A stretch of 64,000 nt of DNA. Origin: Sphingomonas sp. PP-CE-1G-424. Lineage in GTDB: Bacteria; Pseudomonadota; Alphaproteobacteria; Sphingomonadales; Sphingomonadaceae. Made by a program: the position numbers and the translations under genes. The number at the start of each line of letters is the position of its first letter. The first letter of the stretch is position 1. The notes below the pieces were generated by a model. It was not told the origin of the DNA. It saw only the letters and a list, made by a program, of their open reading frames with translations, and searched no databases. Location of the stretch: contig NZ_SLXW01000007.1 in assembly GCF_004341085.1 (NCBI RefSeq), positions 1 through 64,000 of the forward strand, given 5' to 3'. This document shows, piece after piece, positions 8,450 through 16,818 of the stretch.

Positions 8450-9348
8450 GACGCGTAAGGGTCGCCGAAGCGCCGGATCAGGTCCTCGGCAAGCGCGACG
8501 TCCTCGGGCGTGTCGATCCCCGACATGGCGTGCGTGGGCGGCGCGACCGCAAGCGTCTGGATATCGAGCCCCATCTCGAGGAAACGCAGCTGTTCGAGCC
8601 CTTCCAATCGCTCATAGCGGGTCGGGGGCATCGCCTCGAAACGCTCGAGCGCCTCGATTCGATAGGCATAGAGTCCGAGATGACGGAACACCGGCGACAG
8701 CGGGCTTTCCGCACGGAGACGGTCTTCGTCGCGAATCGCGGGGATGATCGTCTTCGAGAACCAGAACGCCTTGCCCTGGGCGTCGCGGGCGCAGGTCGTA
8801 CCGCTGAACGGCGACCGCGCCTTGTGCGCGCGCATCGCGTCGAGCGCGGGCCAGTTGAGCTGGACCACCGGCGTGACGCAAGCGGCCGGGCTTTCCCGCG
8901 CGGCCGCGATCAGCGCGGCGACCATGTCGGCCGGAATGAACGGCGCATCGCCCTGGAGGTTGACGATGATATGCGGCCGCACGTCACGCCCCCCCGCCGC
9001 GGCGCAGGCACGCCCCGAACCCGACCGGATGTCGCGTGCGGTCATCACCGCATCGCAACCGAGCGATTGCGCATGTGCCGCGATGCGGTCGTCGTCGGTC
9101 GCCACGACCACGTCGCAACCGCCGGCGATCGTCGCGGCGGTGCGCGCGACCTGGACGACGCGCTCCAGCAGCGTTCGGCCCGCAATCCGGAGCAGCGGCT
9201 TGCCTGGCAACCGCGTCGAGCCGTATCGCGCCGGAACGACGATCAGGTCTTTAGGTGGCTGGACGCCAGGATGAACGGGAGTCAGACGACGCCAGCCCGC
9301 AACAGGTCGTGGACGTGCAGCACGCCGATCAGCCGGGTGCCGTCGCAC
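8446..9348 (-). CDS. kdsB: CMP-Kdo synthetase
   Basis: 3-deoxy-manno-octulosonate cytidylyltransferase, which activates Kdo as CMP-Kdo for KpsS and KpsC. The conserved start of the fold is LIVVPARYGSTRLPGKPLL; later come VVATDD, VNLQGDAPFI and a long KdsB-type C-terminus ending near LAEDLIRRFGDPY. The start is odd: the only ATG, GTG or TTG in frame upstream of the conserved PARYGSTR is the GTG at 9348. That overlaps the kpsF end by 67 bases and adds about 30 residues not usual for the family. A rare CTG at 9285, which overlaps the kpsF stop as CTGA, would give the normal length. The function is clear; the exact start is not. Confidence 0.9.
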   Translation of the reverse strand: MRRHPADRRAARPRPVAGWRRLTPVHPGVQPPKDLIVVPARYGSTRLPGKPLLRIAGRTLLERVVQVARTAATIAGGCDVVVATDDDRIAAHAQSLGCDAVMTARDIRSGSGRACAAAGGRDVRPHIIVNLQGDAPFIPADMVAALIAAARESPAACVTPVVQLNWPALDAMRAHKARSPFSGTTCARDAQGKAFWFSKTIIPAIRDEDRLRAESPLSPVFRHLGLYAYRIEALERFEAMPPTRYERLEGLEQLRFLEMGLDIQTLAVAPPTHAMSGIDTPEDVALAEDLIRRFGDPYAS

Positions 9349-10313
9349 ACGAACAGGACCATGACGGCGTTGGCATTCATCGTCCGCAGCGCTTCGGTCG
9401 ACAGCGTCGTTGGCGGCACGGCGAGCGGGGTCGGCGTCATATGCGCCTCGATCGGATCCTGCAGATGCTGGGTCGCGAAACTGCGCCGCAGATCGCCATC
9501 GGTAAACGCGCCGACCAGATTGCCATCGGCATCGACGACCGCAGTCGAGCCATAACGCTTGCGGCTCATCTCGAAGGTCGCATCCATCAGCGACGCACCG
9601 AGCCGGACCACGGGCACCTCTTCGCCACGGCCCATCAACTGCTCGACAGTGACGAGCTTGGCCCCCAACTGACCGCCCGGGTGCAGCGACAGGAAATCGG
9701 ATTTCGAAAAGCCGCGCTGCTCAATCAGCGCGATCGCCAGCGCATCGCCCAAGACCGCCTGCAGCGTGGTCGACGAGGTCGGTGCGAGTTCGTTCGGGCA
9801 CGCCTCGCGGACATGCGGCAGGACCAGACAGATATGCGCGGCCTTGCCCGCGGTGCTGTTCGCCTTGGCGGTCGCGACGATCAGCGTGATGTTGAACCGG
9901 TGGCAATAGGCGATGATGTCGCCGAGCTCGGCGGTCTCGCCCGACCAGGTGATCGCGAGCACGATATCGCTCGGGGTGATCATCCCCAGATCGCCGTGGC
10001 TGGCTTCGCCCGGATGGATGAACAGCGACGGCGTGCCCGTCGAGGTCATCGTCGCGGCGATCTTGCGGCCGATGATCCCGCTCTTGCCCATCCCGCTGAC
10101 GATCAGCCGGCCGGAGGTCGCCGCGATCGCTGCGACCGACAGCTTGAACGCATCGCGGAGTGCTGAATTCTCCAGCGCGATCGCGAGAATGTTGAGCGCT
10201 TCCTGTTCGATCCGAACCGTCTTCAACGCCGATACCAGCGCGGCGTCGCCGACTTTACGCATTTCCATGGACTGCAACTCGTCACCTCGCCGGAGGGGCT
10301 CGTCATATCGCAT
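9282..10313 (-). CDS. kpsF: Arabinose-5-phosphate isomerase (KpsF/KdsD type)
   Basis: Converts ribulose-5-phosphate to arabinose-5-phosphate, the first committed step of Kdo synthesis. A SIS domain covers roughly residues 50-205, with VSGMGKSG near 72-79, HPGEASHGDLGM and SLHPGGQLG, followed by two CBS domains to the end. I chose the ATG at 10313 (343 residues, near the usual size), with AAGGGA about twelve bases upstream. ATGs at 10268 and 10262 are alternatives that also retain the SIS domain. The open frame extends to 10616, but that part overlaps the divergent kdsA gene and is not family-like. It leads the minus-strand run kpsF-kdsB-phosphatase-PhyH-kpsC. Confidence 0.9.
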   Translation of the reverse strand: MRYDEPLRRGDELQSMEMRKVGDAALVSALKTVRIEQEALNILAIALENSALRDAFKLSVAAIAATSGRLIVSGMGKSGIIGRKIAATMTSTGTPSLFIHPGEASHGDLGMITPSDIVLAITWSGETAELGDIIAYCHRFNITLIVATAKANSTAGKAAHICLVLPHVREACPNELAPTSSTTLQAVLGDALAIALIEQRGFSKSDFLSLHPGGQLGAKLVTVEQLMGRGEEVPVVRLGASLMDATFEMSRKRYGSTAVVDADGNLVGAFTDGDLRRSFATQHLQDPIEAHMTPTPLAVPPTTLSTEALRTMNANAVMVLFVCDGTRLIGVLHVHDLLRAGVV

Positions 10314-10482
10314 ATGGCGAATCCGTCCCTTAAAAGATACACGACGGCCGGGAGCCGTCGCGCGGCCCATACTGCAAGTGTGACGGGTGATCCAGTTTTT
10401 ACAGTTCTCGCGGTCAGCCGTAACGATGTCGGTTTGATACCGATAATTGCGGCGGTCATCGAATGACGAAGGGTTAAGATAG

Positions 10483-11322
10483 ATGCAATTATGCGGCAAG
10501 GCGGTGGGGTCGACGGAACCTTTGTTCCTGATCGCGGGTCCATGCGCGATCGAAAACGAAGCGCTTGCGCTGTCGACCGCCGAGACGCTGAAACGTATCG
10601 CGGACCGGCTGGGCATCCTGCTGATCTATAAGAGTTCGTTCGACAAGGCCAACCGCAGTTCCGGACTGTCGTTCCGCGGGCCCGGAATGGACGAAGGCCT
10701 GCGGATCCTCGCCAAGGTGCGCTCCGAAATCGGCGTACCGGTTCTCACCGACGTCCATACCGCCGAGCAGGTCGCGGCGGTCGCGGAGGTGGTGGACATG
10801 CTCCAGACGCCCGCGTTCCTCGCGCGCCAGACCGACTTCATCGCGGCGGTCGCGGCCTGCGGCAAGCCGGTCAACATCAAGAAGGCGCAGTTCATGGCGC
10901 CGGGCGACATGACGAACGTCATCGACAAGGCGCGACGTGCCGCGACCGAGGCGGGCTGCGATCCCGACAGCTTCACGGTGTGCGAACGCGGCGCGACGTT
11001 TGGCTACAACAATCTGGTATCGGACATGCGCAGCCTGGCGATCATGCGCGACACCGGATGCCCGGTGGTGTTCGACGCGACCCATTCGGTGCAGTTGCCG
11101 GGCGGGCAGGGCGATCGATCGGGCGGCCAGCGCGAGTTCGTGCCCGTCCTGGCGCGCGCCGCAGTCGGTGCCGGCGTCGCCGGCCTGTTCATCGAAACGC
11201 ATCCCGATCCCGATCAGGCACTTTCGGATGGCCCGAATGCCTGGCCGCTGGATGACATGGAGCCGTTGCTGCGTCAGTTGATGGCGATCGACGCAGTGGT
11301 CAAGGCGACACCGATGCTCTGA
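10483..11322 (+). CDS. kdsA: Kdo-8-phosphate synthase
   Basis: The 279-residue enzyme condenses arabinose-5-phosphate with phosphoenolpyruvate to Kdo-8-phosphate. Signatures are AGPCAIEN at residues 18-25, KSSFDKANRSS at 50-60, TDVHTAEQ and CERGATFGYNN. The Cys in AGPCAIEN, where the E. coli enzyme has Asn, marks it as the metal-dependent class. It is transcribed divergently from kpsF with about 170 bases between them, which probably contain both promoters; the products catalyse successive steps. AAGGG lies upstream of the ATG. It may be a capsule-specific copy, since lipopolysaccharide genes elsewhere could encode another. Confidence 0.92.
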   Translation: MQLCGKAVGSTEPLFLIAGPCAIENEALALSTAETLKRIADRLGILLIYKSSFDKANRSSGLSFRGPGMDEGLRILAKVRSEIGVPVLTDVHTAEQVAAVAEVVDMLQTPAFLARQTDFIAAVAACGKPVNIKKAQFMAPGDMTNVIDKARRAATEAGCDPDSFTVCERGATFGYNNLVSDMRSLAIMRDTGCPVVFDATHSVQLPGGQGDRSGGQREFVPVLARAAVGAGVAGLFIETHPDPDQALSDGPNAWPLDDMEPLLRQLMAIDAVVKATPML

Positions 11323-11347
11323 CCTTATCGGGGATCTTATCGGGATA

Positions 11348-12556
11348 TTATTGGGCCGGGAGGGTTTCCAGCCAGCGTTCGACGATCGCGAAATGGCCCT
11401 CCCAGCTTGGTGCCCGGTATGCGCGCATCGCCGCGACCTGCCGCGCGCGTTCGGGGGAGGGACCACAGAAATCGAGGATCGTGCGCTCCCATTCTCCCGC
11501 GTCGTGGACCGGGATGAACGTCGGGATCGTGTCCGCGATCTCACGGAACACGGCCAAGTCGGATGCGATCACCGGCGCACCGAGCTGCAACGCCTCGATC
11601 ACCGGCATGCCGAAGCCCTCGGCGAACGACGGCATCAACAGCGCGCGCGCGCTTTTCAGCAGCCCCGCCAGTTCGTGGTCGTCGCAACGACCGCGTTCGA
11701 TCACCACGCCCTGCAGCGCGATGCTCCGGTCGAGCAAGGCAAACGCGCCCTCGGCCTCCCAACCGCGTTGCCCGACCAGCAGCAGGCGCGGGGCCGCGTC
11801 ACCAAGCCGTTCGACCAGCCGCTTCCACACCTGCAGCAGCAGCAGGTGGTTCTTGCGCCCCTCGATCGTACCGACGACCACAAAATAGGGATGATCGGCG
11901 GGCGTCGGCGCGACCTCGGCCGGCAGCACGTCGCCGGCCAGCCACGCGGCGACCATAGGCGGGGAGGGGAGACCATACTGAGCGGCGAAGTCGCGCAGCG
12001 CGGTCAGCGTGGCCTCAGAATTGCCGATGATCCCGCTTGCGCTGCGCAAGGCGTTGGTCATGCGCTGGACGTGCCGACCGGCTTCGCCTGGCCGACAGAA
12101 TTCGGGTGTCTCGATCGGAATAAGATCGTGGATCAGATGGACCGCACGCAGACCATGGTGGGCGATCCAGCTTACCAGGCTGTCGTCGTTCAGCCCGGTA
12201 TGGCCGATATTGAGATAGAACTGGCCGCGTTGCGGCGCGCTGGCGAAGGCGGTCGGGATCGCCTTGCCCAGTACCGCGATCAGCTTCTGCCGGGACGGAA
12301 GCCCGGGGGCGACGAGCAGCGCCATCAGGCGTCGCGAATTGGCCGCGGTGAGCACGATACGGCGTCGCTTCCACTGGATGACCGCCTGCGCACGCGGACC
12401 GAAATGCTCGACATACGCCAGGCACACGCGATCGATGCCGGTCGGCAGCCGACCGGACCAGTAGCGCCAGATCGAGCGGCTGACGTCGATTAATATGGGG
12501 GTTGCCACGGCAATGTCGTCCGGAGCGGGGGCGGGCGGGCGGTCAACCATGGTCAT
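11348..12556 (-). CDS. GT4-family glycosyltransferase
   Basis: The 402-residue GT-B fold glycosyltransferase has an N-terminal acceptor domain that opens with LIDVSRSIWRYWSGRLPTGIDRV. Its donor-domain signatures are VVGTIEGRKNH, LLLVGQRGW and SFAEGFGMPVIEALQLGAPVIASD, where the Glu of EGFGMPVIEAL is the usual nucleotide-sugar ligand. The opening resembles the two TPR-GT4 proteins of this locus (PTGIQRV), suggesting related acceptor recognition. I chose the ATG at 12556; an ATG six bases further in is equivalent and the longer frame to 12664 has no family support. It converges on kdsA with a 25-bp gap. It probably builds the capsule repeat; the sugar is unknown. Confidence 0.85.
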   Translation of the reverse strand: MTMVDRPPAPAPDDIAVATPILIDVSRSIWRYWSGRLPTGIDRVCLAYVEHFGPRAQAVIQWKRRRIVLTAANSRRLMALLVAPGLPSRQKLIAVLGKAIPTAFASAPQRGQFYLNIGHTGLNDDSLVSWIAHHGLRAVHLIHDLIPIETPEFCRPGEAGRHVQRMTNALRSASGIIGNSEATLTALRDFAAQYGLPSPPMVAAWLAGDVLPAEVAPTPADHPYFVVVGTIEGRKNHLLLLQVWKRLVERLGDAAPRLLLVGQRGWEAEGAFALLDRSIALQGVVIERGRCDDHELAGLLKSARALLMPSFAEGFGMPVIEALQLGAPVIASDLAVFREIADTIPTFIPVHDAGEWERTILDFCGPSPERARQVAAMRAYRAPSWEGHFAIVERWLETLPAQ

Positions 12557-12680
12557 GGTCGACGGTCGTCGATCTTGCGACCGACCCAGCAAAAGGCCCG
12601 GTAGGGAAATTGCACGTAACTGTCCTCGAAACCCGACGCAGGACCACGTCGGAATGTGGCTCACCGAGGAATGCCACGGC

Positions 12681-12709
12681 TGCCACTAGGGAGATCGTCC
12701 CTAGCGGCA
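12681..12709. repeat. Inverted repeat between outer-membrane gene and GT gene
   Basis: CTAGGGA at 12686-12692 pairs with TCCCTAG at 12698-12704 around a 5-base loop. TGCC at 12681 pairs with GGCA at 12706 after one mismatch. There is no T-run. It may be a second, weaker terminator hairpin or an operator upstream of the glycosyltransferase gene. Confidence 0.4.
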
Positions 12710-12728
12710 GATTGCCTGTCGGCAAAGC

Positions 12729-12762
12729 GACGCCATCGGCGGTCGAGACCACCGATGGCGTC
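12729..12762 (-). terminator. Rho-independent-like terminator of the outer-membrane protein gene
   Basis: GACGCCATCGG at 12729-12739 pairs perfectly with CCGATGGCGTC at 12752-12762, and GGT/ACC extends the stem inside. On the minus strand it starts seven bases past the stop codon and is followed by GCTTTG, a short T-run. It should end transcription of the abundant-type outer membrane gene before the glycosyltransferase. Confidence 0.65.
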
Positions 12763-12768
12763 AACCGC

Positions 12769-13416
12769 TTACTTGAAGCGGATACCGATGCCGCCCATCA
12801 CGCGCTGACGCGACGTGTGGTCGTCATACTGCGAGTAGACATACTGCGCGTTGACGTAGAGACCCGAGAGCGGGCCCTGGAAGCGGTTCGCCATCGAGGC
12901 TTCGACGCCACCGCCGACCTGATAGCCGTCGGTGTTGAAGTGGTTGTAGAAGCTCGTCTGGCCAGCCGGTGCGTCGAAGCGCTTGCGCTGCTCGTTGGTG
13001 ACGTAACCGCCCTTGGCGAACACGAGGAGCTGCGGTGCGACCAGAACGCCTGCGCGAACGCCGACGCCATATTCCTCGAACGACTTGTGGCAGATCGACC
13101 CGCCCGAAACGCCGGCGGTGCAGTTTTCACCGAAACCGCTCGAACGCCAGTAGGTCGCTTCCGGCCCGATCACGATCCGCTCGCCGATCTGGCCGTCGAA
13201 GCCGATGCTCGCGCCGTAGCCGAACTTGTCGTCGTGGCGGCCCTGCGACTGGAAGCGATCGCCACCAGCGTTACCTTCGATGCGGAAACCGCGGAACGAG
13301 GTCGGGCCGGTATCGGTTGTGGTCTGGGTCGTGTCCGGCGTCGCATCCTGTGCGAGGGCCGGGGTAGCAACGGCCGCAAAGCCCGCGATCGCGCAGAGCG
13401 CAACGATTTTACGCAT
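12769..13416 (-). CDS. Outer membrane beta-barrel protein (porin-like, OmpA/Omp25 style)
   Basis: The 215-residue protein begins with a clear signal peptide, basic MRK then a hydrophobic stretch ending ATPALAQ near residue 22. The remainder has alternating strands with a Gly/aromatic pattern, typical of small 8-stranded outer membrane barrels, and ends in GIGIRFK, close to the usual terminal aromatic signature. I chose the ATG at 13416 because AAGGATG precedes it; the upstream open frame is not signal-like. It has its own strong terminator and a divergent upstream region, so it is probably a separate unit in the capsule locus. A structural or adhesion role is likely; no specific function can be assigned. 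Confidence 0.82.
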   Translation of the reverse strand: MRKIVALCAIAGFAAVATPALAQDATPDTTQTTTDTGPTSFRGFRIEGNAGGDRFQSQGRHDDKFGYGASIGFDGQIGERIVIGPEATYWRSSGFGENCTAGVSGGSICHKSFEEYGVGVRAGVLVAPQLLVFAKGGYVTNEQRKRFDAPAGQTSFYNHFNTDGYQVGGGVEASMANRFQGPLSGLYVNAQYVYSQYDDHTSRQRVMGGIGIRFK

Positions 13417-13688
13417 GTAAACATCCTTGATTGGTACGGTAGACGACGTTGAAACCGTGGCGCTGGCGGGACGTTCCCCGCCTAACATAGAATAATCGAA
13501 GCGTGGCTTTTGGGCCACAGGTTCGCCGCGCCACTCGGTTCCCGTTATTTTAGCTTCGTTAAATTTCGGTTATCCAATCGATGGTGGTGCGATCGCTCCA
13601 AGGTGCCGAACGTCGCGCCAAGCCTCTTCGCGCGCCTGTACCGTAAAACTTCTGTCCGCATCCCGGCCGGCGCGCTAGGGCCGGCGCC

Positions 13689-15854
13689 ATGCGATCAATC
13701 AAACGGTGGTGGATCCGCGTATCCGCGCAGTTGCCGCTCAGTCCGCGGTCGGCCGGTGTCCGGGTACATCGAACGACAGCCCGTCATATTCGCGCTGGAA
13801 ATGCCGCCCGCGAACATCAGGCGTGGCGGAACGCGGCGATGGCCTATCGTCAGGCCTTGGCGCGCGAACCCCATTTGCAGCATGTCTGGGTGCAGCTGGG
13901 CCATATGGAAAAAGAGGCCGGCGAGATCGACTTGGCCACGAGCGCCTATGAAGAAGCGGCGCGCCTCAGGCCGGACGACACGGAACCGCTCCTCCGGCTG
14001 GGCCATCTGGCGAAAGCATGGCGCCAACCGGCCGATGCCGCAGGCTATTTCATCGCGGCCCTGCAGCGCGACCGCAATACCTTGCAGGCCGTTTCCGAAC
14101 TCGTGCGCCTTCTCCCTGATCGCGACGATATCGAGCCGGCCTTGTGGACGGCCGTGCTCGACGTTTTGGACATAGAACCGAACGACCGGATATCGAACGA
14201 TACCGGCCACCTGCCCCCAGGAGCGGTGGTACTCGACGTCACCGATCTGCTCGCCTTTTTCGGCCAGCGGCGCCTGCCCACCGGTATCCAACGCGTCCAG
14301 ATCGAGGTGTCGCTGGTGGGCCTCGAACAGATGTTCGATCCACAGCCGGTATTCTGCGTCTATTCGAGTGCGCGACGAGGTTGGATCAGATTGTCGCGCG
14401 AGCATTTCGATACGCTTTGCCGACTGGCCAAGCAAAGCGACGACGTCCAGGACCCGGCTTGGACCCGCCAGCTCGACCGGATGTATCGAGAAATCGCGGT
14501 AGCCCGTACGCTGCGATTTTCCCCGTCGACCGTGTTGGTGAACTTGGGGACGTCGTGGGCGGATCGGAATTATCTGCTCGACGTCCGTATGGTCCGCGCG
14601 CGCGATGGCGTGGTGTACGTCCCGTTGGTGTTCGACCTGATCCCGCTGATCGGACCGCAATGGTTCATGCAATCGCTGGTCCGCGACTATCGGGCGTGGT
14701 TCGGATCGCTGCTCCATTCCGCCGACGGGTTCCTGGCGATTTCCGAGGCCACACGCCAGGATCTGGTGCGTGTCTCCGCGGACTGGCGAGCACCTGTCCC
14801 CCCGGAATCGGTGCCGGTCGTCCGTCTCGACGGCGACTTCCGCCAGGCCTCGGCCGATGCCGCGTCGCTGCACGCTCATGGCCTCGAACCCGGCAGCTAC
14901 GTACTGCTCGTCTCGACACTCGAGCCGCGCAAGAACCACCGGACCGCGTTCGAAGCATGGCTGGCGCTCGCCGATACGCTGGGCGAAGCGCACGTTCCCC
15001 GGCTCGTCTGCGTCGGTGGTCGCGGCTGGCTCAACGAAGACCTGCATCAGATGCTGCGCGACAGCCCAGCGCTGCGGCGCATGGTCCTCATCCTGCACGG
15101 GATACCCGACGACACCCTGGCCACCCTCTACGAGCATTGCCTGTTCGCGCTGTACCCCAGCTTCTACGAGGGGTGGGGACTGCCGGTGTCCGAAGCGCTC
15201 TCTTACGGCAAGGTTCCGGCGATCTCGCGCGTGTCGTCGCTACCCGAGGCCGGCGGACGCTTCGCGCAGTATTTCGATCCAAGCGATCCTGCCGATATCG
15301 CAACGACCGTGCGGGCGCTCCTGCACGCGCCGACGCGACACAGCGCCGAAGCGGCGATCCATCAGGATTATGTGCCGCGCACATGGCGCGGGATAGCGCA
15401 GGATGTCGTCACCAAGGCCGGGAGCGTCTCGTCGCGCGTGCAGGATACGCTGCCTTGTCTTGCCGGTGCAGGGCAATGGACCCTGGCGCTGCCGCACCAA
15501 GCGAACACGACGGATCGACCCGTCACGGACGCATGGCAAGGCGAAGCGCTCCGGCATGGCCGGGCGTGGCAATCACCTGGCCTGTCGGGATGCAGGATCG
15601 ATGGAGACGATGCCGCGCTGTGGTTCCACTGGGCAGGCGCGCAAGGCGCCATGCTGCATATCCATTTCGTGGCCGGCCGAGCCGAGGCCACGGCCAAAGT
15701 CGGGATGGATGGTGTGGATCGGGCGTGTCGTGTTCAGCCCGGCATGCCCGAGATCGTCTCCTGCCCGCTGCCGAATACGGCCAAGACTCTTTGGATCACG
15801 ATCGTACCGATCATCGGCGACGTGATCGTCGAAAAGATCGAGATCACGACATAG
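13689..15854 (+). CDS. TPR-GT4 fusion glycosyltransferase (721 aa, copy 1)
   Basis: The N-terminal 150 residues contain tetratricopeptide-like repeats (WRNAAMAYRQALAREP, IDLATSAYEEAARLRPDD, AAGYFIAALQRD). Then follows a GT4 glycosyltransferase: an acceptor half with RLPTGIQRVQIE near 195, then STLEPRKNH near 412-420, CVGGRGWLNED and SFYEGWGLPVSEAL near 490. The last 130 residues are beta-rich and look like a separate C-terminal module. The gene at 33989-36154 has the same length and domain order. The TPR part suggests docking to a partner or polysaccharide complex. Its upstream region is shared divergently with the outer membrane protein gene. The role in capsule assembly is inferred from location. 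Confidence 0.85.
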   Translation: MRSIKRWWIRVSAQLPLSPRSAGVRVHRTTARHIRAGNAAREHQAWRNAAMAYRQALAREPHLQHVWVQLGHMEKEAGEIDLATSAYEEAARLRPDDTEPLLRLGHLAKAWRQPADAAGYFIAALQRDRNTLQAVSELVRLLPDRDDIEPALWTAVLDVLDIEPNDRISNDTGHLPPGAVVLDVTDLLAFFGQRRLPTGIQRVQIEVSLVGLEQMFDPQPVFCVYSSARRGWIRLSREHFDTLCRLAKQSDDVQDPAWTRQLDRMYREIAVARTLRFSPSTVLVNLGTSWADRNYLLDVRMVRARDGVVYVPLVFDLIPLIGPQWFMQSLVRDYRAWFGSLLHSADGFLAISEATRQDLVRVSADWRAPVPPESVPVVRLDGDFRQASADAASLHAHGLEPGSYVLLVSTLEPRKNHRTAFEAWLALADTLGEAHVPRLVCVGGRGWLNEDLHQMLRDSPALRRMVLILHGIPDDTLATLYEHCLFALYPSFYEGWGLPVSEALSYGKVPAISRVSSLPEAGGRFAQYFDPSDPADIATTVRALLHAPTRHSAEAAIHQDYVPRTWRGIAQDVVTKAGSVSSRVQDTLPCLAGAGQWTLALPHQANTTDRPVTDAWQGEALRHGRAWQSPGLSGCRIDGDDAALWFHWAGAQGAMLHIHFVAGRAEATAKVGMDGVDRACRVQPGMPEIVSCPLPNTAKTLWITIVPIIGDVIVEKIEITT

Positions 15855-15937
15855 GACACACTGACAAGATCGGTAATTTGTTGCCGGTCAACTAAGCCAG
15901 ACCGTGCGGATTCAGCCAATATACGACGTATACGCGC

Positions 15938-16723
15938 CTAAAGCTGATAACCGAAATCGCGCATCAATTCGCGAAACATTGCCGTCAGCTTTTCTATCGT
16001 GGCCGCCTGCAGCTTGTTTGCGTGGTCGCCAGGCGTTCCACGACGGATATGCCGTGTTGGATCTTCGAATACCGGGCGAATATCGTGGGCTACTGCAACG
16101 GCATCTATGATCTCTGTGTCTATCTCTATGCGGAGATGTGCCATCACAGCCCTAAGCAGCTGCCTCTTGTCGAAGAATATATCTTCGTAGCGAACCATGA
16201 GCAGGTTTTTGTCGAAGATACGCGCCCTGTAGCAGCATAGCTTGTCGTACAAGACCTCTGCATGATCGATCACATACTCGTCTATTTCCATATGCTTATC
16301 ACGCATGTGGTAATCTACGACGGAGTCCGCATTCTTGTTGGGAAGCCTGTGAGAAAAATGCTTACCGCCAAATGAAAAATATTGTGATGTCAGTATGTCT
16401 CTAGGATCTCTTATCAGAAAGACCTTGGGAACGTCGCTAAGTCGCGCGTAGTTTTCTAGGATAGCGGGAAAATTCCGAAACCCGAAATACACGTAGCCCG
16501 GCGTGAACATCGGTCGAATATCATCGTCCGTCTGCCAATTATCATCGCCGATACCTTCCATAAACAAGATATCGGGTATCGATATCGCTGGAATTGCGCC
16601 TCTAGCGCAGGCATCCTCCAACATCCCAAAAAGCAGAGAGCTTCCTGCCTTGTGGACCGAAAACACAAATGACTCACTGCTGACACTGGCTGTCGGCATT
16701 TTTATAATGGAACTATAGTCCAT
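15938..16723 (-). CDS. Sulfotransferase family protein
   Basis: The 261-residue protein has the 5'-PSB P-loop of PAPS-dependent sulfotransferases, HKAGSS at 24-29, and the 3'-phosphate binding segment KVFLIRDPRDI at 100-110. It probably transfers sulfate from PAPS to a capsule sugar in the cytoplasm. The gene and its flanks are visibly AT-richer, with different codon use, than the genes around it, which suggests recent acquisition. It lies at the end of the minus-strand run that starts at the FkbM gene near 27 kb, after a gap of about 95 bases from the giant GT2 gene. The acceptor is unknown. Confidence 0.82.
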   Translation of the reverse strand: MDYSSIIKMPTASVSSESFVFSVHKAGSSLLFGMLEDACARGAIPAISIPDILFMEGIGDDNWQTDDDIRPMFTPGYVYFGFRNFPAILENYARLSDVPKVFLIRDPRDILTSQYFSFGGKHFSHRLPNKNADSVVDYHMRDKHMEIDEYVIDHAEVLYDKLCCYRARIFDKNLLMVRYEDIFFDKRQLLRAVMAHLRIEIDTEIIDAVAVAHDIRPVFEDPTRHIRRGTPGDHANKLQAATIEKLTAMFRELMRDFGYQL

Positions 16724-16818
16724 ACGAGTTTTTGCATGTTCTATACACGATCATAACTACACATACGCCCTTGAACTAATACAGTCCCGGCATCTCGCGT
16801 AGAGAAACGAACACAACC

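Noticed and set aside
10314..10616. N-terminal extension of kpsF
   Set aside because: It overlaps the start of divergent kdsA and contains no SIS-domain sequence.
14144..15895. 583-codon frame overlapping the first TPR-GT4 gene
   Set aside because: Arg-rich out-of-frame shadow of a gene with clear GT4 motifs.
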